NCBI GenBank assembly: GCA_025451075.1
Contig: JANWLA010000015.1
Location: 1 to 55,899 of the forward strand
Reading direction: 5' to 3'
Length of the DNA: 55,899 nt
From: Nitrosotalea sp.
GTDB lineage: Archaea; Thermoproteota; Nitrososphaeria; Nitrososphaerales; Nitrosopumilaceae
In this document: positions 1 through 9,317 of the stretch, piece after piece
Layout: every line of letters starts with the position of its first letter
Position numbering within the stretch: the stretch's first letter is position 1
Position numbers and translations under genes: made by a program
Notes under the pieces: model-generated
Told to the model about the DNA's origin: nothing
The model's database searches: none
What the model saw: only the letters and a program-made list of their open reading frames with translations

Positions 1-2494
1 CTCCTTTATTTCTTCTTAGATTGTAGCTCTTCAGTACGATGGATATTATCTGTTTTAATTCATCGATTCTGATATTTTCTTTATCTCTAAATATCGTCAA
101 TATATCTGAAGCAGATTTTGTCTGAGCAATTGTTCCGAGATAACATAACTGTTGATGTAAATTATCTGGATCCAGATCCTGTGGCTTTAGTGTAATTTTG
201 TTTTCTTGAAGATATGTCAACCTGATTACTCCTTTTTCTTGGGATGCTATGTTGGCGTCGTATAGAGTATCAAGATTCACACCATAAGTTTGTGTGATTT
301 TAATTGCCTCATCTGCAGATATCATTCCATGATGCCATATCTTTAACAATAAATAAAATGACATCACAGGACCAATTTGGTTCATTTTATTATCAGTGAT
401 TTTATCTATGATCTGTTTTAGGATGAAATCTCGAGAGTCCTTTACTAGATCTTCAAAATCTGGAGCCTCACTCTTTTTTTGATATGATTTTAAAACAGTA
501 TGTTGGGTACATGTTTCCAGTACTTTACCATAAACCATTATCAACAAATCTGTAATTGGCAATAAGAGAAGTTTGTCATTTGGAATTTTATCTAGCATTT
601 TTTTGATTTCATCTTCTGCTTTTGGTATGATATCCTCAAGATATGCGGTTGATTCTTTGTTTATTTTTCTACAAGATATTACAATGGAAGACATGAATGA
701 AGTTTTTTGATGAGCTATGACATTAGATGTACTTTCTGTATGGATTGCATAGCTAGAAACTACTGAAAACTTGGCTTCTCTAATACATTTTAGTAAAAGA
801 TTCCATGTTTCAGGACTAGAATGAGCAAAGAATACTACTAAAAGTCCATCATCTTTTAATGATGAATTCATTGAAACGAATGATTTTTTCAATCCTTCTT
901 CAAAGAATCTATTGCTTAATTTTTTATCACCGAATCTTCCCCAGCTCTCACAAAAATCTTCATCTAGTGGAACGTTTTTTGGCAGTTCAGGAAAATATGG
1001 ATGAAGTAAGCGATATAGCCAGACATAGAAAAATTCTGAAAGTTCACCGTATTGGACATCATCTCCATATGGAGGATCTGTTAATATCAGATCATATTTA
1101 GTTGAAATTTCTGTTACTGATTTTAATCTAGTTTGTATCAAATTTTTATCAACTAGGGCAAAATGAATAGCATTACATATGTTATTTACAACATTATCTA
1201 ATCCACCCATTACTTTTTGAAATGGGTTAATCTCAGTATGATTGAAAACGAAGGAAGGTCTTCTCAATGTAAGTGCATGTTGTGGTGTATCTCTTGTGGT
1301 ATCCCACAGACATCCCAATGCATTTGCATTTACATGTTTAGAAATTAAAAATCCCATATAGACAGAAATCGCCTTTTGGTATTCTTTATCTAAAATATGT
1401 ACTGATACTAGTTTGAGATTCTTTAATAACGTACATAGGGCCAATAACTGTCTATTACTAAAGAATTCATCCCAGTGTTTAATTCCATAGTGCCACAACA
1501 TATTTTCTCTCCTATGTGAAGGTTTGATATCCTCGATTGGAATCAAATTCATTTTCTTATATTCGGATAATTTTGATTCCATGTATTTTGCAGCCTGAGC
1601 AAATCTCTTCTTATCTTCTGACTTGGCCAAAAAATATTCTTTAAATTTTACACCTTGTCTTTGAATTACAATTAATTCCCTATCTTTTCTTTTCGCAATA
1701 TCTCTCGTCATGAAATCATAATCTATTGTATTTGTACAAGAAATGCAAACAGCAGACCCGCCTTTTTGTGTAAATTTTTTACCTTCAGAAGAAGTCATAT
1801 TCTTAACTAATTCTACTTCAAAATCTTTTGATTTTGTTGGTTTGATTTTTATTCCAATTTTATGTTTTGCAGAATTTGCAATCCACATTTGATTTGTCAA
1901 CGGGACTCGTTGTCCACAATGAGGACATTTTATACACCATAACCACCGGTATGCAAGATCCTCTTCACCATAAAATTTACCAATCTCTTTTTTCGTTAGT
2001 TCAATAGCTTCCATAGCGTATTTTGTGAAATCGCTTTCAAGTTTTTGTCCGTATTTTGAAGGATATTCTAATACTGCTTTTTCAATCAAATATGCTAATG
2101 GATTGTAATCTGAAGACGTACAGTCAAGACCGAGTCTTTTTGCCTCAAAGATTAGATTTCCAGCCCCTCCAAAAGGGTCTAATACCTTAATTTTAGACGG
2201 ATCTGAGCCAAGTTTTTTTGCATATACACCGGCATCAGGGATTCTAGTGTAGGCACGAACATCTTTGCCAAAACCCATGAGTGATTCGACATCTTTGAGA
2301 TTTGTTAGCGTACTAGCTAACGCAATTGCACGCCCCACCACTAGTGGTTTTCTAGTCCAATAGTATACGAGTTTGTTAATGGGAGGAACTGCGTTTTTTT
2401 CTTTTCTTGCCTCTTCGCTTACCTTGTCAAAAAATTGCAAAAGTTCCACATTTGGTTCTTCGATGAGAGTTTTATGCACTCTTAAATTGCTCAT
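1..2494 (-). CDS. DUF1156/COG1743-type adenine-specific DNA methyltransferase with Zn-ribbon (C-terminus beyond window)
   Basis: Reading the minus strand by eye gives an open frame of 831 codons from the ATG at 2494 to the window edge, so the gene is 3'-truncated by the window. The N-terminus carries YWTRKPLVVGRA, which resembles the WWARRPLAxxRA signature of DUF1156 proteins. The SAM-binding motif DPFGGAG lies near residue 107. A Zn-ribbon (CIKCPHCG, later CISC) lies near residues 170-240. The catalytic motif DPPYGDDVQYGELSEFF lies near residue 470, so motif I precedes motif IV. It should methylate adenine (or cytosine N4) in DNA. The start overlaps the stop of the upstream helicase gene as ATGA, indicating translational coupling. 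COG1743 methylases are known from defence islands such as DISARM-like and DUF499-linked cassettes. No cognate restriction gene other than the helicase-nuclease is visible here. Confidence 0.85.
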   Translation of the reverse strand, partial: MSNLRVHKTLIEEPNVELLQFFDKVSEEARKEKNAVPPINKLVYYWTRKPLVVGRAIALASTLTNLKDVESLMGFGKDVRAYTRIPDAGVYAKKLGSDPSKIKVLDPFGGAGNLIFEAKRLGLDCTSSDYNPLAYLIEKAVLEYPSKYGQKLESDFTKYAMEAIELTKKEIGKFYGEEDLAYRWLWCIKCPHCGQRVPLTNQMWIANSAKHKIGIKIKPTKSKDFEVELVKNMTSSEGKKFTQKGGSAVCISCTNTIDYDFMTRDIAKRKDRELIVIQRQGVKFKEYFLAKSEDKKRFAQAAKYMESKLSEYKKMNLIPIEDIKPSHRRENMLWHYGIKHWDEFFSNRQLLALCTLLKNLKLVSVHILDKEYQKAISVYMGFLISKHVNANALGCLWDTTRDTPQHALTLRRPSFVFNHTEINPFQKVMGGLDNVVNNICNAIHFALVDKNLIQTRLKSVTEISTKYDLILTDPPYGDDVQYGELSEFFYVWLYRLLHPYFPELPKNVPLDEDFCESWGRFGDKKLSNRFFEEGLKKSFVSMNSSLKDDGLLVVFFAHSSPETWNLLLKCIREAKFSVVSSYAIHTESTSNVIAHQKTSFMSSIVISCRKINKESTAYLEDIIPKAEDEIKKMLDKIPNDKLLLLPITDLLIMVYGKVLETCTQHTVLKSYQKKSEAPDFEDLVKDSRDFILKQIIDKITDNKMNQIGPVMSFYLLLKIWHHGMISADEAIKITQTYGVNLDTLYDANIASQEKGVIRLTYLQENKITLKPQDLDPDNLHQQLCYLGTIAQTKSASDILTIFRDKENIRIDELKQIISIVLKSYNLRRNKG

Positions 2495-5400
2495 TCTTTT
2501 GCAATCTCCGAATAGTCGCATATTTCCCTAAAATTACACCTAAAGCAAGCCCCTTTTTCATGAATTGGTTCAAACTCTTCATTTAGAATTGATTTTGCGG
2601 CATCTTCAAGAGTTTTTTTATAGTTCATTACATTGTTCTCAATAATTTCATTATCAACAATCAAATCTTTTGCAATATAATATAGTGAAGATTTTACAGG
2701 AAGTTTTCCATATGATTCCTTGACTGCTAATGGATACAAGTTCATCTGAATATCTTCTGCAGCTTCTTTAGCATTTTTAGTGGAATTTCCTGTCTTGAAA
2801 TCATACACTTGATACTCTCCCTCAGGAGTCTTCATAACAAGATCAATCTTTCCTGTAACTTTGGCGCCACCAAGTGTCATGTTAAATTTTTTCTCTACAT
2901 CTTCTATCTTATTTGGGCTAGATGCAATCCATTCAAGGAACTTTACAATCATCACTTTGGCTTTTTCTTGGTCTTCTTTTGCCTCATGCTCGGTCTTGTA
3001 TGAATTATAGTCCCAGATTTTCTCTAGTATATCAAATGCTCTCTCCTTGTCTACTTTAATTCCTGATTTCATGTCCTTTGATGCCAACTCAAAGACCTTG
3101 TGAACCATGCCACCAAGAGACATTTGCTTTGAAGACTTGGTAGGTATCTGCAATACATATCCATACTTGAATTGCAAGGGACATTTGAAATAATTCTCCA
3201 TGTTTGTTGCAGATAGTTTCAACTCATCCTTGTTGACAAGAGGTATCTTTTCATCAACTAGAACTTTTTCTACATCTCCGTCTTGTTTGATATCTAGCAG
3301 TGTATCAATCTTAAATCCCTTCATAGAACCAGTATTTTTGTAATATTCGATTTTTGCAAGGTCTATCATTTTTTCAATGGCATTTTTAATCTGCATTGAA
3401 TTTACAAGACTTGCAATCTGGGCCTGGGCCTTCTCAATTAAAACATCTTCTCTATTTCGTATCTGTATACCTGCGGCTTTGCTTGTTCCATCAAAAGAAA
3501 CAACTTCCGCATTAGGATTGTTCTCAAAGTCAAGATCCTCTACTAAAAACTTGGATGGACTCCTATTTTTTCCAGTAGAATAAGTCCTAGGATATGTAAT
3601 AAACAGATGATTTTCTGCCCTAGTCATGGCAACATAGAATATTCTTCGCTCTTCTTCGATATGTCTTGTCTTTCCGTCTTTAGTATTTTTTAATCCCTTT
3701 GCAAGTTTGTCTGGGACGTAGAATAATTTTTTAGAATAATTTGTAGGTATACTACGGGCTGCAGCATCCACTACAAAGACAAATGGATATTCACTCCCCT
3801 TGCTCTGGTGAATGGTTGACACTCGAACTGTATCTGCAAGATCTGCTCCTTCTTCAAGTTCAACGTCGAACTTGCCAAGAGCTTTTACATATTCTATAAA
3901 CTGTGAAAGATCTCCATTCTTTTTCTGAGTCTCAAAGTCTTCTGCAAGTCCGTATATTTTCTTAAGTATTGTCTGCTTTCTCTTGTTTTCCATAGAATCA
4001 ATTCTGATTGCATCCTTGTAGAGGTTAGTTTCAAGCATAAATAGTTCATAGACTGCTTCCATCACTGGTTTGTTCTTCAATGCTACACAACGATTGAGTA
4101 GTTTCGAAACACCTTGAATTTTCTCAATCTGGTCAAGGCCTGAAACTTGTAGATCAGCTAGTACATCAAAGACAAAATCAGAGTTTGTATCTGATTTCCA
4201 TGTTCTATTATTTGCTTCATGATTGATTCTTGCAATATTTTGCTCTGATATTCCACTGTTTTGCAAAACCCTGTAGATTGCAGCACCTGCCTCTGTTGGA
4301 TTTGTTGCAATCTCAAGATATGCCATGGCGTCACGGCCAACACTTGTTGAAAAGAGATTTGCATCTCCTACAAATGTTGCAGGTATTCCATGTGAGTTTA
4401 ACCCTTGTGCATACTTTCTTCCACTGTTTCTAGTACGGGATAGTATGGTAAAATCCCCAAAAGTTAGGGGTCTATCTACCCCTTCTATCTTGGGAGGGGC
4501 TGTTAAAAATTCCTGAATCTTTTTTATGACAAATTCCACCTGGGCCACATCTGTCTTGCATGCAGCTACTGTAACACTTGGTCCATCTTTTTCTGAGTAT
4601 AATTCCTTTTCAATTCTATCTGGTTTTCCTTCTAACAATTTGCTTGAAAATGAAACTACTGGTTTTGGACTACGATAATTTCTGTTAAGATTGATAGTTG
4701 TTACATTTTTGTATGATTCTTGAAAGTCTGTAAATATTCTAGCATATGCTCCCTGGAACTTCATTATGCTCTGGTCGTCATCTCCTACAACTGTAATATT
4801 TCCAGTCGGAGCCAAGAGTTTGACTAGCTGCAATTGTGCATAGTTATTGTCCTGGAATTCATCAACTAGAACATACTTGAATTGGTTACGATATCTTTGC
4901 AATACGTTCTCTTTTCTCTGAAATAGTCTGATTGCCTGGACTATCATATCGTCATTGTCAAAGAGTTGCTCTGTTCGAAGATACTCTTCGTATTTGACAT
5001 ACAGCCTGTGCAAGTCTTCTAATTTGTGTAAATAATCAATTTCTTCAACATCTGAGACAAGATTTTTCTCTTTGGCAAGTTCAGAGTCAAGATATACTCC
5101 GAGTTCTTCAGGTTTTACCAATTCATCTTTGAATGTACTAATTCCATCCATCATTGCCTCAATTACTTCGACTGGGTCATTTCCCTTCTCTATGTTTTCA
5201 AATCCAAACGAATCAAAATTTTCCAAACCCCATACGAGGGAACTTGCTCTTTTTATCAAGCCTGAACTTATGCCAATTCCCGAATCCAAAACATTGTCTT
5301 GTAAAATTTCATGGCAAAATGAGTGGTATGTACTTATTTGCATCTCGGAAACATCTCTTACTTTTTCTAGTCTTTCTTTCATAATTGCGGCGCCTCTGTT

Positions 5401-5571
5401 GGTAAATGTAAGACACAAAATCTCTGATGGTTTGAATCCGTTATCTAACAGATGTTTTATTCTCTCTACAATTACCGTAGTCTTACCACTTCCAGGTCCT
5501 GCGGCAACTAGTAAAGGAGTTCCAGAATGCTCAACTGCCTGTTTTTGTTCTTTGTTTAATTGCATGCTCAA
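2491..5571 (-). CDS. UvrD/PcrA-family helicase fused to RecB-like Fe-S nuclease
   Basis: This is a 1026-residue superfamily 1A helicase. Walker A AAGPGSGKTT is at residues 23-32, the Walker B motif DEFQD near 236, GDDDQSI near 263 and the motif V/VI region (STIHQSKGSEYPFVFV) near 585. The C-terminal third is a PD-(D/E)XK nuclease: GKIDLVM near 908, then VYDFKTGN near 923. Its cysteines fit an AddB/RecB-type 4Fe-4S staple: FKCP near 796 and CFRCNFREIC near 1008-1017. It probably unwinds and degrades DNA ends, in repair or defence. The start is TTG: a clear GGAG lies 7 nt upstream, which favours TTG at 5571 over the ATG two codons later. It is coupled by ATGA to the downstream methyltransferase, suggesting joint action on modified versus unmodified DNA; that role is inference. 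Confidence 0.9.
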   Translation of the reverse strand: MSMQLNKEQKQAVEHSGTPLLVAAGPGSGKTTVIVERIKHLLDNGFKPSEILCLTFTNRGAAIMKERLEKVRDVSEMQISTYHSFCHEILQDNVLDSGIGISSGLIKRASSLVWGLENFDSFGFENIEKGNDPVEVIEAMMDGISTFKDELVKPEELGVYLDSELAKEKNLVSDVEEIDYLHKLEDLHRLYVKYEEYLRTEQLFDNDDMIVQAIRLFQRKENVLQRYRNQFKYVLVDEFQDNNYAQLQLVKLLAPTGNITVVGDDDQSIMKFQGAYARIFTDFQESYKNVTTINLNRNYRSPKPVVSFSSKLLEGKPDRIEKELYSEKDGPSVTVAACKTDVAQVEFVIKKIQEFLTAPPKIEGVDRPLTFGDFTILSRTRNSGRKYAQGLNSHGIPATFVGDANLFSTSVGRDAMAYLEIATNPTEAGAAIYRVLQNSGISEQNIARINHEANNRTWKSDTNSDFVFDVLADLQVSGLDQIEKIQGVSKLLNRCVALKNKPVMEAVYELFMLETNLYKDAIRIDSMENKRKQTILKKIYGLAEDFETQKKNGDLSQFIEYVKALGKFDVELEEGADLADTVRVSTIHQSKGSEYPFVFVVDAAARSIPTNYSKKLFYVPDKLAKGLKNTKDGKTRHIEEERRIFYVAMTRAENHLFITYPRTYSTGKNRSPSKFLVEDLDFENNPNAEVVSFDGTSKAAGIQIRNREDVLIEKAQAQIASLVNSMQIKNAIEKMIDLAKIEYYKNTGSMKGFKIDTLLDIKQDGDVEKVLVDEKIPLVNKDELKLSATNMENYFKCPLQFKYGYVLQIPTKSSKQMSLGGMVHKVFELASKDMKSGIKVDKERAFDILEKIWDYNSYKTEHEAKEDQEKAKVMIVKFLEWIASSPNKIEDVEKKFNMTLGGAKVTGKIDLVMKTPEGEYQVYDFKTGNSTKNAKEAAEDIQMNLYPLAVKESYGKLPVKSSLYYIAKDLIVDNEIIENNVMNYKKTLEDAAKSILNEEFEPIHEKGACFRCNFREICDYSEIAKE

Positions 5572-5623
5572 AAATCTTCTCCTTTAACTGGATGCTGAGA
5601 TGAATAAAACATCATCGGATAAT

Positions 5624-6043
5624 TCATTTTTCCATCTCCCTTGATTTGCTGACAAGAAATGGATATGCTTCATTTTCTTTTAGATCTACCTGTATTCTGT
5701 TTGACAAAAAGCGACCAATTTCTACAAATCTACTGTTATAGCTTACATCTTTTACAGGAATTGATAGGTTGGCTGAAACTTTAATGCCGTCATAATATTT
5801 TGGCATGGGGGCTACTGATACCCACTCCCAGTGAATTTTACCTTTCAAGAATTCTTTTGAAAATATGTCGCTTTTAGATGAGTCAATTCCACTATAGATC
5901 ATTACTACACCGCTTGTCCACTTGAATTGTTCGTGGAAGTGTGACATGCCTGCAGTATAGGTCTTGGCCATCTCAAGGGCTGATCTGAATACAGAGATCT
6001 CGTGAATTATTGTCTCGTTGAGAGGATTATGTTTTATGTTCAT
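5624..6043 (-). CDS. Hypothetical protein, 139 aa
   Basis: I do not recognise this family. The protein is soluble, without a signal peptide or membrane segment, and has mixed alpha/beta character with many aromatics (HWEWVSVAPMPKYYDG). It lies 52 nt upstream of the helicase-nuclease on the same strand, and the two are probably co-transcribed. Its ATG is close to a palindromic AT-rich segment shared with the divergent HNH gene. Its position at the head of the helicase/methyltransferase operon suggests an accessory or regulatory role, but nothing in the sequence names one. Confidence 0.6.
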   Translation of the reverse strand: MNIKHNPLNETIIHEISVFRSALEMAKTYTAGMSHFHEQFKWTSGVVMIYSGIDSSKSDIFSKEFLKGKIHWEWVSVAPMPKYYDGIKVSANLSIPVKDVSYNSRFVEIGRFLSNRIQVDLKENEAYPFLVSKSREMEK

Positions 6044-6087
6044 ACCTTGGTTAACCTTTGGTTATTATTATATAACCTCATAATAGT
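6044..6087. promoter_or_regulatory. Divergent promoter with GGTT/AACC inverted repeats
   Basis: Only 44 nt separate the divergent starts. Within it are the self-complementary GGTTAACC (6049-6056) and the inverted repeat GGTTAT-N6-ATAACC (6060-6077), whose spacer and right arm form a TATA-like TATTATATAA. One regulator could control both directions. The function is inferred. Confidence 0.45.
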
Positions 6088-7806
6088 ATGCATACTGAAT
6101 ATACTATTAATAAATTACTGCTAGCATCCAACTCGACTTTTTCCAGATCAGTAATGGAATTATTAATAAGTATAACAAGAATTGTTCTCTTTATGCACTC
6201 CTTGTTTTTAGCAAAACTAAATCCTTTACAGCGGGATGAACTTCTACAACGCCTTTGGGATTCACAAAAAGGAATGTGTTTTATTTGTGAACAAGAGATC
6301 AATCTAAAATTACACAAAGATACATTAGATATTGATCATGTTGAACCGCTTAAAAATGGTGGAAAAGATGATCAAACTAATTTTGCCCTTACTCATTTAA
6401 GTTGTAATAGATCCAAACAAGCTTCAGATCTTCGAGTTGCTAGAGTTCTAGCACAGTTTGATAAAATAAATAAAGAATGTTCCAAAATGAATAGAATTCC
6501 AAACCTTGATGATATTTTTAAAAAATATGGGGGAGCAAAATACGATCTCAAAATGATTGTCAATGAAGAAATGGCTGATTATTCTTTTCCTGAATTAAAA
6601 GATAACACAATACATCATTCTCATATTTACAAAGATGACCTAAGTGGTATGCAATATTTTTTTGCAAAATTACCTATTTCCTATTTATTTCATGATGATC
6701 GTATAAATCCTAGATCTATAGGAAGTAGAGTATCTGGTCTTGTGGGAGAATTTTTCAAGAAGCGTCCCCAACTTAGTATTGCATTAGGATGGATTTCTAC
6801 TACTGAACAAGATAATAATGTACGCGTCAAGGTATTTGATGGTCAGCACAAGGTTGCAGCGCAGGTATTGCTAGGCGTAAAAGAAATTCCAATTCGTATT
6901 TTTATAAATCCAGATCCTGAAGTCCTGATAACAACTAATACTAATGCTGGAACAAAGTATAGTCAAGTTGCATTTGATAAATCTGTACAACGTCATCTTG
7001 GAAGTTCAATTTATCGTGATAGGGTAAGACAATATCAAAGAGAACATGGTCTAGGAGAGGAAGACTATTCCTTTTCAGAAAAAGACTTGGTTAGACATTT
7101 CAAGGGAGACTCACGCGAAATGAAGAAAGACATCTTAGATTCTACTAGGGATGAGATAAGTCATAACACTGAAAATAAGCTTATGGCCTATGTGGATTTT
7201 GCTGGACGAGCAAAAGAAAAGCCAATATCTTATAGCACTATAGAAAAAACATTCTATTCATTTTTTATATATAAAGACCTCTTGGAAAGTCTGCTGTCAT
7301 ATACGGCGGAAGGGGGAGAAAACCCTAGAGATCTAGAAAAATCTCAAATAATAAAACTAATGAACATTATAGCCGACGAAATTTATGTTGGAAAATTCGA
7401 TTTTTCCATAGGTACAAACAGAATAGAATCTAATCTACAAAAAGGAGAGCAAATTCCAGAGGATCATTTGATAGCTTATAGACTAAGTCGTGAAGAAGTT
7501 CTGTATAATTGGCTCTATTACGTCCGTCAAATTGTAAAAAATTATTTTATTATGCTAGGTAATCCTATTAATGAAGAGAAATTATTCCAATATAGATTTC
7601 CAGAACCATTATGGGAAATAGTACGTATCTTCATCCATAATCTGAAACAATTACCGGTCTGGGTAAATCATGAATTATCTGCATCTGCATTTGGTGGAAA
7701 ACAAAATAATGCTTTTTGGCAAACAATTTTTGAAACAGGCAAGTCTCCTTCAGGTCAACAAGTGTTATCAAGTAAATTGAATTTGATGGATATGATTAAA
7801 GAATAA
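6088..7806 (+). CDS. HNH endonuclease fused to DGQHR-type (DndB-like) domain
   Basis: The N-terminal part is an HNH/McrA-like nuclease: C64-x2-C67, then DIDHVEPLKNGG at 81-92, N98, H103 and CNRSK at 106-110. The central part carries VKVFDGQHKVAAQVLLG, with DGQHK at about 251-255, a variant of the DGQHR motif that defines the DndB/DGQHR family. It is followed by a TNTNAGTKYS stretch resembling the Asn/Gln motif after DGQHR in that family. The C-terminal 250 residues are helical and unassigned. The first 35 residues are odd and hydrophobic; Met36 (6193), just before LNPLQRDELLQRLW, may be the true start. DndB proteins regulate DNA phosphorothioation loci, but no dndCDE genes are present here, so the role is open. 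A DNA-targeting defence effector is the likely class. Confidence 0.8.
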   Translation: MHTEYTINKLLLASNSTFSRSVMELLISITRIVLFMHSLFLAKLNPLQRDELLQRLWDSQKGMCFICEQEINLKLHKDTLDIDHVEPLKNGGKDDQTNFALTHLSCNRSKQASDLRVARVLAQFDKINKECSKMNRIPNLDDIFKKYGGAKYDLKMIVNEEMADYSFPELKDNTIHHSHIYKDDLSGMQYFFAKLPISYLFHDDRINPRSIGSRVSGLVGEFFKKRPQLSIALGWISTTEQDNNVRVKVFDGQHKVAAQVLLGVKEIPIRIFINPDPEVLITTNTNAGTKYSQVAFDKSVQRHLGSSIYRDRVRQYQREHGLGEEDYSFSEKDLVRHFKGDSREMKKDILDSTRDEISHNTENKLMAYVDFAGRAKEKPISYSTIEKTFYSFFIYKDLLESLLSYTAEGGENPRDLEKSQIIKLMNIIADEIYVGKFDFSIGTNRIESNLQKGEQIPEDHLIAYRLSREEVLYNWLYYVRQIVKNYFIMLGNPINEEKLFQYRFPEPLWEIVRIFIHNLKQLPVWVNHELSASAFGGKQNNAFWQTIFETGKSPSGQQVLSSKLNLMDMIKE

Positions 7807-7839
7807 TAAATATTTGATTTTTTGAAATCCTGATAAATC

Positions 7840-8433
7840 CTATAATCTTATCCATGAAATGATCTCTGATAATTTTTCTTTTGTAAAATTACCTTTTATA
7901 CCGTCTTTATCAATCAGGTATTCTAATATTACATTCTTGTCTAGATGTTCATAAGTTTCTTCAAGTCCGTCTATTATGGTTTTTAAATAATCATTTGACG
8001 GTTTATTGGATTTTTGGATGTTTTGATTTGTAATTGTATAGATATGAATCCCGTCTGACTCCTCTCCTAAATCAATCTTCATGTTATACCATCCTTTTCC
8101 TTCCATCTCCCATATTTCTAAAAACTGCATTTTTGTTATCTTCCATATTCTTCCGTACGTGTATTTTTTATCATCAGATTCATGATATGGTGAAATAAAT
8201 GCAACTCCACCATTTTTCCATGATTCTGATTCCTTGGCAAAATATATTGAGTATGGAATTTCGAATGGCTTGTTTTCTATAGGTAATGTTTTATCTTTAC
8301 AAGGTTTATGTTTACTACCTCCAAATCGGAATTGTTTCCCTAAAATGTAACAAAAAAATCTCTCTTGACTTAAATTAGAACCATATCCTGCATACCATAC
8401 ATATTCACTATTTTCATCTGTAGTATCTGTCAA
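7840..8433 (-). CDS. Gamma-glutamylcyclotransferase-like (GGCT/AIG2 fold) protein
   Basis: The N-terminus WYAGYGSNLSQERF matches the YxGYGSNL substrate-loop motif of the gamma-glutamylcyclotransferase fold. A central stretch (YGRIWKITKMQFLEIWEMEG) corresponds to the strand-helix region of that fold, with acidic residues available for catalysis. Family members release 5-oxoproline from gamma-glutamyl compounds or have unknown amine substrates. Length (197 aa) fits a single domain. It is convergent with the HNH-DGQHK gene (33 nt apart) and follows the CARF gene on the same strand. Substrate is unknown. Confidence 0.75.
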   Translation of the reverse strand: MTDTTDENSEYVWYAGYGSNLSQERFFCYILGKQFRFGGSKHKPCKDKTLPIENKPFEIPYSIYFAKESESWKNGGVAFISPYHESDDKKYTYGRIWKITKMQFLEIWEMEGKGWYNMKIDLGEESDGIHIYTITNQNIQKSNKPSNDYLKTIIDGLEETYEHLDKNVILEYLIDKDGIKGNFTKEKLSEIISWIRL

Positions 8434-8506
8434 TACACTGGTCAGGGGTTTTAAGATATAATTGCGTATTGATTGAATTTGAATTAAAACAATATCAAGT
8501 CTATTT

Positions 8507-9250
8507 TTAAATCAAAAATTCTGCAGCCTGAGACCCCGCTTCTGTAATCTTAATCCATCTGTTTCTTCCAACTTTTTCAACTTCTACAAACTTCCAGTGG
8601 TCAGCCAATGGCTGGATTATGTTTTTATCAAGGCTTGCAAACCTTGCCTGCTCAAAGTTCTCTTCTCTTGCACCTATTGTTATTATCTTGGCATCATCAG
8701 CTAGTTTTGCCATCTCTTTTTTTGTAATCTTACCGCCATGTTCTTGTATGATCTTCAATGCTGTAACAAGTTCTGGCTTTGGAATTTGGATCTCATATGC
8801 AGGCAGTTCTATGTTTCTCTTCCAGCCGATTGACTGCTGCTTACCTTCAAATGCTGCATATTTTTCGGCTTCTGCATAAAACGGTTTGACATTATTTTTT
8901 GTATTGAATATCATACATGTCATCATGCAGGCAATTGCCTGGATCTTGGAACCTGATGCAACGTTTACGTAAATGTCATTTGCTTTTTCTTTAAGAATTA
9001 TTTCTTTGACTGATTTTATTATCTTGAATAGATCAAGTCTGTCTGCCTTTGCAATCTCATACTTGATGTTGTTTTTTTTCAATTCTTTTTCGATCTTTTC
9101 TCTGTATGCTCCAGCCTTGTCTTCTGATACCGTATCATGTATCAAAAGCCATACCTTGTCTGCTCTTTCTTTGATTGCAGGAATCACGATTCTATCTATC
9201 TCGAATCCTACCGGAGCAATATGTACACGCATCTTTGATAAATTACTCAT
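8507..9250 (-). CDS. CARF-wHTH regulator (HFX_2341/DUF6293-like)
   Basis: The N-terminal ~140 residues form a Rossmann-like CARF domain: a first strand VHIAPVGFE, an acidic/basic helical segment, and the ligand-loop motif NVASGSKIQAIA (equivalent to the N-x-TGGTK motif of CARF proteins). The C-terminal ~90 residues form a winged helix (ALKIIQEHGGKITKKEMAK, then a wing around GRNRWIKITEAG). Such Csa3-like proteins sense cyclic oligoadenylate or related ligands and control transcription. No CRISPR array or cas gene is visible in the window, so it is an orphan here. A perfect inverted repeat adjoins its start codon, consistent with autoregulation. Met7 (MRVHIAPVG) is an alternative start. Confidence 0.8.
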   Translation of the reverse strand: MSNLSKMRVHIAPVGFEIDRIVIPAIKERADKVWLLIHDTVSEDKAGAYREKIEKELKKNNIKYEIAKADRLDLFKIIKSVKEIILKEKANDIYVNVASGSKIQAIACMMTCMIFNTKNNVKPFYAEAEKYAAFEGKQQSIGWKRNIELPAYEIQIPKPELVTALKIIQEHGGKITKKEMAKLADDAKIITIGAREENFEQARFASLDKNIIQPLADHWKFVEVEKVGRNRWIKITEAGSQAAEFLI

Positions 9251-9317
9251 TATAGTATCTACAGTCTACATACTATAGATATGATATATAATAATTCCGG
9301 TCATGTAGTAATATCAT
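9251..9317. promoter_or_regulatory. Divergent promoter/operator between CARF regulator and PIN operon
   Basis: A perfect 7-bp inverted repeat, TATAGTA (9251-9257) and TACTATA (9271-9277), encloses a spacer holding two TCTACA copies and touches the CARF start codon. A second pair, ATGATAT (9281-9287) and ATATCAT (9311-9317), overlaps the PIN start codon. The TATATAATAA at 9285-9294 is about 25 nt before the PIN ATG, fitting a leaderless archaeal promoter. Binding by the CARF-wHTH protein is inferred. Confidence 0.5.
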
